DNA of 64,000 bases from Planctomycetia bacterium. GTDB lineage: Bacteria; Planctomycetota; Phycisphaerae; UBA1845; UTPLA1. Location: contig JABTTW010000001.1 in the NCBI GenBank assembly GCA_015075745.1, positions 2,852,001 to 2,916,000 of the forward strand, written 5' to 3'. Made by a program: the position numbers and the translations under genes. Under the pieces are notes generated by a model. That model saw only the letters and a program-made list of their open reading frames with translations, was not told the DNA's origin and ran no database searches. Positions 59,526-64,000 of the stretch are shown here, piece by piece; the stretch's first letter is position 1; every line of letters starts with the position of its first letter.

Positions 59526-59571
59526 TCGCTGCAAAGAAAAGTTCGGCGTTCGATCAGCGACGCGGCCATGC

Positions 59572-61023
59572 CTAGACGGATATCACGGCACGGGGTCGCC
59601 GTACGCCGGTAAATCGCTTGCGAAGTGGGGCGATGACTGTCTTGAGAAAGTCGTCAACCTGCTGGGGGGCGAGGCCGACGAAGCGACTGGGGTCCATCAC
59701 CGCAGCAAACTTCACGCGATCAAAGAGCTGGTCGGCCCGGAGGCGGTCCAGGAGGTCGTTGCTCATGCCGTCTCGTTTGACTCGCGCGGCGGCAGCGCCA
59801 GAATGGACTCGGATGCGTTCGTGAAGTGCCTGCCGATCGCCGCCGGCTGACGACGCGGCCATGAGGATTTCCTCGGTGGCGATGAAGGGCAACTCGGCCT
59901 CGATCCGCGAGCGCATCACTTTCGGATAAACCACGAGCCCGGCGGCGATGTGGGCGACGATCTGCAACATGCCGTCGGCGGCGAGGAATGATTCCGGAAT
60001 CAGGAGTCGCTTGTTGCTCGAATCGTCCAGGGTGCGTTCGAGCCATTGCTCCGCGGCATTCTGAAAGCCGGACTGGGCGAGGCTGATGACAAAACGCGCC
60101 AGGCCGGTGGCCCGTTCGGAGAGCATCGGATTGCGCTTGTAGGCCATGGCCGAGCTGCCTACCTGGTTTTTCTCGAAGGGCTCTTCCATCTCCTTGAGAT
60201 TCGCGAGGAGGCGCATGTCGTTGGCGAACTTGTGCACGCCGGAAGCGATGATCGCAATGGCTGAGATCACCTGTGCGTCCACCTTGCGCGAGTAGGTCTG
60301 CCCCGTTACCGGCTCGATCTGTTTGAATCCGAGTTTTTGCGCAACGAGTTCCTCGAGCCGGCGGACTTTCTTTTCACTGCCGAGCAGGGACAGGAAGCTG
60401 GCCTGGGTGCCCGTCGCGCCGCGTATGCCTCTGAAGCGGAGGTCCGACACCAGGCGGTGGACCGCCTCCAGATCGCGCACGAAGTCCCAGCACCACAGGC
60501 TGATGCGCTTGCCGACGGTGGTGAGTTGCGCCGGTTGGTAATGGGTGAAGCCGAGGCAGGGCAGGCTGCGGTGACGTTTGGCCTGGGCGGCCAGTGCGTC
60601 GATCACGGCGAGCAGCCGGCCTCGAATCATGTCCAGGGCATCGCGCATGATGAGCAGGTCGGCATTGTCGACGATGTCCATGCTGGTGGCGCCGAGGTGG
60701 AGAATGCCGCGCGCCGCCGGCGCGACGTCGCCGAAGGCGTGCAGGTGGGCCATTACATCGTGTCGCAGCTTCTTCTCGTAGGCGCTTGCGGCGGCGAGAT
60801 CGATTCGATTGAGCCCGGCGCGCAGGGCGGAGATTTGTTTCGCGGAGATCTTCAGGCCCAGCTCGCGCTGTGATTCGGCGAGGGCGAGCCAGATTCGCCG
60901 CCAGGTCAGGGCACGATGTCGCATGGAGAAAAGGGCGGACATTTCGGGCGACGCGCTGCGCGCCACGAGGGGGCTGGTGTAAACGTCTTGCCCGTCCGAT
61001 GCCTTGGGAGCGATTCGACCCAT
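59572..61023 (-). CDS. purB: Adenylosuccinate lyase
   Basis: A 483-residue enzyme of the fumarase/aspartase superfamily. It splits adenylosuccinate and SAICAR in purine synthesis. Signatures: HDVMAHLHAFGD, HLGATSMDIVDNADL, GFTHYQPAQLTTVGKRISLW, and the superfamily loop GSSAMAYKRNPMLSE with the catalytic Ser. The C-terminal domain is present, so it is complete. ATG 61023 is given; GTG 61032 lies closer to a GAGG ribosome site and may be used. It shares the window with purF but not an operon. Confidence 0.93.
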   Translation of the reverse strand: MGRIAPKASDGQDVYTSPLVARSASPEMSALFSMRHRALTWRRIWLALAESQRELGLKISAKQISALRAGLNRIDLAAASAYEKKLRHDVMAHLHAFGDVAPAARGILHLGATSMDIVDNADLLIMRDALDMIRGRLLAVIDALAAQAKRHRSLPCLGFTHYQPAQLTTVGKRISLWCWDFVRDLEAVHRLVSDLRFRGIRGATGTQASFLSLLGSEKKVRRLEELVAQKLGFKQIEPVTGQTYSRKVDAQVISAIAIIASGVHKFANDMRLLANLKEMEEPFEKNQVGSSAMAYKRNPMLSERATGLARFVISLAQSGFQNAAEQWLERTLDDSSNKRLLIPESFLAADGMLQIVAHIAAGLVVYPKVMRSRIEAELPFIATEEILMAASSAGGDRQALHERIRVHSGAAAARVKRDGMSNDLLDRLRADQLFDRVKFAAVMDPSRFVGLAPQQVDDFLKTVIAPLRKRFTGVRRPRAVISV

Positions 61024-61051
61024 CTTGCTCACGCTCGCCTCGCCTCGGTTA

Positions 61052-62014
61052 TTAGGAATTAAGTTCCAGGAATCCGAGCAGCCAGGCCTGGTATTGCAGA
61101 TCGAAGGCCTCAAGATCGTCGGATACGTAGGCGCGAAAGATGGCCTCGCCGCGGCTCATTTGCCCGTCGGTGTCGGCTGCGAGAAACGCGCGGGCCTTGC
61201 GATCCATCTCTTCACTGCCCAGTTCGTTAAGGAGCGTGCGGAAACCGTCGCGGTAGTCATTGTCCCAGTCAGGTCGCATGAGAAAAACGACCAGAGACCA
61301 TGCCTGAGAGTAGTAGGTCAGCACCTCGGCGGAGGGCTTGTGGATTTCCTGACCGGCATCGGTGGCGAGGATGCGCGCCAGGGGCTGCAGTTTGCCGTGG
61401 CTGTAGGCCTTGCGAAGGGCAGGGCGGCGCAGGGTATTGCGCTCGTGAGTGAAGATCGGTCGATTGTCCGGCCCGAGTTCAAAGGCCTCGAAGTAACAGG
61501 CCAGGCCTTCGTTGATCCAGGCGGGAATCGGCTTGTCGTGTGTGACTTCGAGATACTGGTGCAGACCCTCGTGGGCCAGAATGGAGAGGGTGCTGCGTCG
61601 CGAGCCGTAGTGAGAAACGGTCAGGCCGCGCTCCGAATAGCCGCCGGATCGAATCTGCTTGTAAATCGCGGCGCGGGGCCCGGTGAACTCCTCGGTGAAT
61701 CGCTCCCAATCCCAGCGAGACTGGAAGAGATATGTCGCCAGGGGTTCCTTCGGCATGCGTTTCGGGGGCAGTATCTCGGCGTAGGTGTCCCAGCACGCCT
61801 CGAGGAAAGTCGGCATCGCATCGGTAAAGGGCTTGGCCTTGCAGGTGGTGTAGATGATGTAGTGGTCACTCGTGAGCTTGACGCCCTTGCTGTTGCGATA
61901 CGTCCACTCCTCTTGCTGAAACTGAACAGGCTCGGACGATTGCATTTGCAACTTCGAGCAGCCTGATATGGCCGTCAGGATCAGCAGGGCCGGACCGAGC
62001 AGTCGGCTGTTCAT
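61052..62014 (-). CDS. DUF1570 lipoprotein with HExxH motif
   Basis: A 320-residue exported protein with a signal peptide and lipobox (LTAISGC at about residue 19). The zinc-protease-like motif is HEGLHQYLEV (about 153-162), with a downstream PAWINEGLACYFEAFEL supplying the third-ligand Glu, as in gluzincin-like DUF1570 proteins, which are abundant in planctomycetes. Probably a surface or periplasmic metallopeptidase; the substrate is unknown. Other upstream starts are open (62050). No good ribosome site. It begins 28 bases upstream of purB on the same strand. Confidence 0.8.
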   Translation of the reverse strand: MNSRLLGPALLILTAISGCSKLQMQSSEPVQFQQEEWTYRNSKGVKLTSDHYIIYTTCKAKPFTDAMPTFLEACWDTYAEILPPKRMPKEPLATYLFQSRWDWERFTEEFTGPRAAIYKQIRSGGYSERGLTVSHYGSRRSTLSILAHEGLHQYLEVTHDKPIPAWINEGLACYFEAFELGPDNRPIFTHERNTLRRPALRKAYSHGKLQPLARILATDAGQEIHKPSAEVLTYYSQAWSLVVFLMRPDWDNDYRDGFRTLLNELGSEEMDRKARAFLAADTDGQMSRGEAIFRAYVSDDLEAFDLQYQAWLLGFLELNS

Positions 62015-62195
62015 TCGGTTGACCACGACTAGAATATGGGCGGCTTCCATGCGATGTGCTATGCTAGGGGCTTGCGCGGGGCCATGCAACGGCCTTGGTA
62101 AGGCGCAAACGACTGACGACGCAAGAGATTTTCTTGTGACCGCGCCTGCGATGACGAATCCAATTCTCCAGACGATCTGAACTCGAGAGGTAGAC

Positions 62196-63227
62196 ATGCC
62201 CGACATTGAAAAAGTAATCATCATCGGCTCCGGGCCGGCCGGCTGGACGGCAGCCATCTATGCTTCCCGCGCGAACTTGAACCCGCTGGTCTTCGCAGGC
62301 CGGCCCAAAAGCGTCCCGAGTTTGATCCTGCCCGGCGGACAGTTGATGCTGACGACGGACGTTGAGAATTATCCCGGGTTTCCCGAGGGTGTGACCGGTC
62401 CGAAGCTGATGGCGTATTTCGAGCAGCAGGCGGTGCGATTCGGCACGCGCATCGTCACCGACGACGGGCTGAATCCCGACGTTTCAGATCCCGACAGCGG
62501 GCACACGTCAAAGTATCAGGACTGTACGAGCGTCGATTTTTCGAAGCGGCCGTTCAAGGTCGTTTCGGAGGACGGGACTGAGTATCAATCGCACTCCGTC
62601 ATCATCGCGACCGGCGCGATGGCGAACTGGATGGGACTGGATAACGAGCAGCGGTTGGCGCGCAGCGGCGGCGGCGTCTCTGCGTGCGCTGTGTGCGACG
62701 GAGCCATGCCGATCTTTCGGGGCAAGGAAGTGGCTGTCGTCGGCGGCGGCGACTCTGCCGTGGAAGAGGCGATCTATCTGACCAAATTCGCCAGCAAGAT
62801 ATATATCATCCATCGACGCGATCAACTGCGGGCCAGCAAGATCATGGCCGAGCGGGCCAAAAGCAACTCCAAGATCGAATTCAAATGGAACTCGGTGGTG
62901 ACGGACGTGCTTGGCGATCAGAGCATCAAGGGGCTCCGTCTGAAAGATACGAAGACGGAAAAGGAGAGCGAATTGCCGGTCGGCGGATTGTTCGTCGCCA
63001 TTGGTCACACGCCGGCGACGGAAATATTCAAGGGGCAGATTGATCTGGACGCCAAGGGTTATGTGAAGCTCAAGGATACCTACCGTTCGACCACAAGCGT
63101 CGACGGCGTGTTTGTGGCGGGGGACTGCGCCGACAGCGTGTATCGGCAGGCGGTTACCGCCGCGGGCATGGGCTGCAAGGCGGCCATCGACGCGGAGCGC
63201 TGGCTGGCGGAGCATGGCGTGGAGTAG
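62196..63227 (+). CDS. trxB: Thioredoxin reductase
   Basis: A 343-residue flavoprotein that reduces thioredoxin with NADPH. FAD site: IIIGSGPAGWTAAIYASRAN (about 8-27). The redox pair is CAVC (C164, C167) in SACAVCDGAMP, where CATC is commoner. NADPH site: VAVVGGGDSAVEEAIYL and HRRDQLRASK. The C-terminal FAD part is VDGVFVAGDCADSVYRQAVT. An insertion of about 15 residues near 93-110 makes it a little longer than the E. coli enzyme. AGAGG lies 5-7 bases before the ATG. Confidence 0.94.
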   Translation: MPDIEKVIIIGSGPAGWTAAIYASRANLNPLVFAGRPKSVPSLILPGGQLMLTTDVENYPGFPEGVTGPKLMAYFEQQAVRFGTRIVTDDGLNPDVSDPDSGHTSKYQDCTSVDFSKRPFKVVSEDGTEYQSHSVIIATGAMANWMGLDNEQRLARSGGGVSACAVCDGAMPIFRGKEVAVVGGGDSAVEEAIYLTKFASKIYIIHRRDQLRASKIMAERAKSNSKIEFKWNSVVTDVLGDQSIKGLRLKDTKTEKESELPVGGLFVAIGHTPATEIFKGQIDLDAKGYVKLKDTYRSTTSVDGVFVAGDCADSVYRQAVTAAGMGCKAAIDAERWLAEHGVE

Positions 63228-63239
63228 GTTTGCTTTTTC

Positions 63240-64000
63240 TCAAGAGGGGTGCGGGCTTAGCGAGACATTGCGTTTCAACCGCCCCAGGCAGAAATTCGCC
63301 AGCACGCGCCAGGGGTTGGCGAGCGTCGGTTGCAGCAGCGCCGCGCGGGCGAGTTCCTTCCCCGCTTGTTTGAGGTCGCCGTTTTCCAGGTAGTGCATTC
63401 CGGTGCGTTCATGCACTCGGGCGATCGCCCGGCGCCGCAGATTGCCGCCGGGGTCCATGCGGTGATACAGGGCCGCGTGATCTTCGATGAAGTCGGTCAT
63501 CTCGCCGCGATGGCGCTGCGGGTTCGTCCAGTGCGCCGGGCCCGGTTGCTGTTTGACCAGCGGATGCGGCAGTAGCAATCCCTGATATCGCTCCAGCAGG
63601 GCCACGGCCAGACGCCGGTCTTCACATCCCTTGCCGGGGGCGAACCCGCCGATGGACTCGATCGCATCGCGGCGAATCAAGATCGACGAGCAGATGCCGG
63701 AGAGTATGTTACGAATCAAGAGCTCGCGGCGCATGATGGCCGGGTCGAGAGAGCCATTCCAGAATGAGTAGTGATACCGCTGCTGCGCGGCCGACCAGGC
63801 CAGCGCGGCGGTCACACAGAAATCCGCCGCCGGGTGCTGCGAGAGCGCGGTAAGTTGCAATTCCAGTTTGTTCGGCTCCCAGTAGTCATCGGCGTCCAGA
63901 AACGCCAGCCAATCGCCATGTGCCGCCGCGATCCCGTTGTTTCGGGCAACCGACGCGAGGAGATTCTCCTGGCCGATGTATCGCACGCGACCGCCATAGG
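63240..64000 (-). CDS. Family 2 glycosyltransferase, partial (5' end outside window)
   Basis: About 253 residues are visible, and the frame is still open at the window edge, reading YGGRVRYIGQENLLASVARN. This is the standard GT2 lead into GIAAAHGDWLAFLDADDYWE, with the metal-binding DxD. Later parts include IRNILSGICSSILIRRDAIE and GGFAPGKGCEDRRLAVALLE, then a C-terminal helical region. It would transfer a sugar from a nucleotide donor to an unknown acceptor. The N-terminal nucleotide-binding strand lies beyond 64000. The GTG at 63986 is internal, not the true start. Confidence 0.88.
   Translation of the reverse strand, partial: YGGRVRYIGQENLLASVARNNGIAAAHGDWLAFLDADDYWEPNKLELQLTALSQHPAADFCVTAALAWSAAQQRYHYSFWNGSLDPAIMRRELLIRNILSGICSSILIRRDAIESIGGFAPGKGCEDRRLAVALLERYQGLLLPHPLVKQQPGPAHWTNPQRHRGEMTDFIEDHAALYHRMDPGGNLRRRAIARVHERTGMHYLENGDLKQAGKELARAALLQPTLANPWRVLANFCLGRLKRNVSLSPHPS

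Overview
The window is high-GC bacterial DNA that most resembles Planctomycetota, probably a Phycisphaerae-like lineage. This is inferred from protein features, not from a marker-gene search. Supporting features are a PEP-CTERM secreted protein, a secreted beta-propeller ending in Asn/Asp-rich 'DCNxNGxxD' repeats and a Cys-TM-Arg tail, a DUF1570 lipoprotein, zinc-ribbon membrane proteins, an FHA / Ser-Thr kinase / ECF sigma cluster, and many short palindromic repeats of the gggtagcatgggcctccggcccgtgcg type.

Layout. 0.4-6.9 kb: lipoproteins, a DUF554 protein, an SLC13-type permease and a CPBP protease, all on +. 7.0-8.6 kb: an intact IS1380-family element with a CTAG target duplication, sitting inside a tandem repeat. 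8.7-12.7 kb (-): a zinc-ribbon membrane protein, mgtE with a possible leader pseudoknot, and a class III aminotransferase. 12.9-15.5 kb: SRP RNA (ffs) followed by dnaX-ybaB-recR. 15.9-17.9 kb (-): a marR-doxX-SnoaL-dinB operon. 18.1-22.3 kb: a 49-residue membrane protein, DUF309, mddA, a DUF1573-thioredoxin fusion and a CoA-binding protein. 22.3-23.35 kb: about 1 kb without genes, packed with repeats. 23.3-36.8 kb: accessory and secreted proteins, glycyl-tRNA synthetase, Fur, a 4Fe-4S protein and an IS630 element. 36.8-47.4 kb (-): sppA, an acidic secreted protein, then FHA / kinase / sigma. 47.8-64 kb: a Tyr/Asp-repeat protein, purF, a phospholipase-C-like protein, an RDD protein, an ImmA-PIN toxin-antitoxin island flanked by asnS 3' ends, asnS, prkA, a DEAD-box helicase, purB, a DUF1570 lipoprotein, trxB and the 3' part of a glycosyltransferase.

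The most unusual signal is the gene-free block at 22.3-23.35 kb. To its left the + strand is strongly C-rich whichever strand is coding. To its right, for roughly 25 kb, the + strand is G-rich whichever strand is coding; beyond that the excess is weak. The palindromic repeats also switch orientation there. The block carries seven copies of an 11-base core (ATCGCGCGGGG) on a 22-23 base period, followed by T-tracts. This looks like a replication-origin-type strand switch or an inversion junction. No dnaA gene or clear DnaA box is visible, so the origin reading is a hypothesis.

Other points of interest are palindromic elements inserted in frame in a coding sequence, an asnS 3'-end duplication bracketing a toxin-antitoxin pair, a thioredoxin-like protein whose two redox domains have both lost the cysteine pair, candidate leaderless promoters, and a low-GC patch inside glyS.
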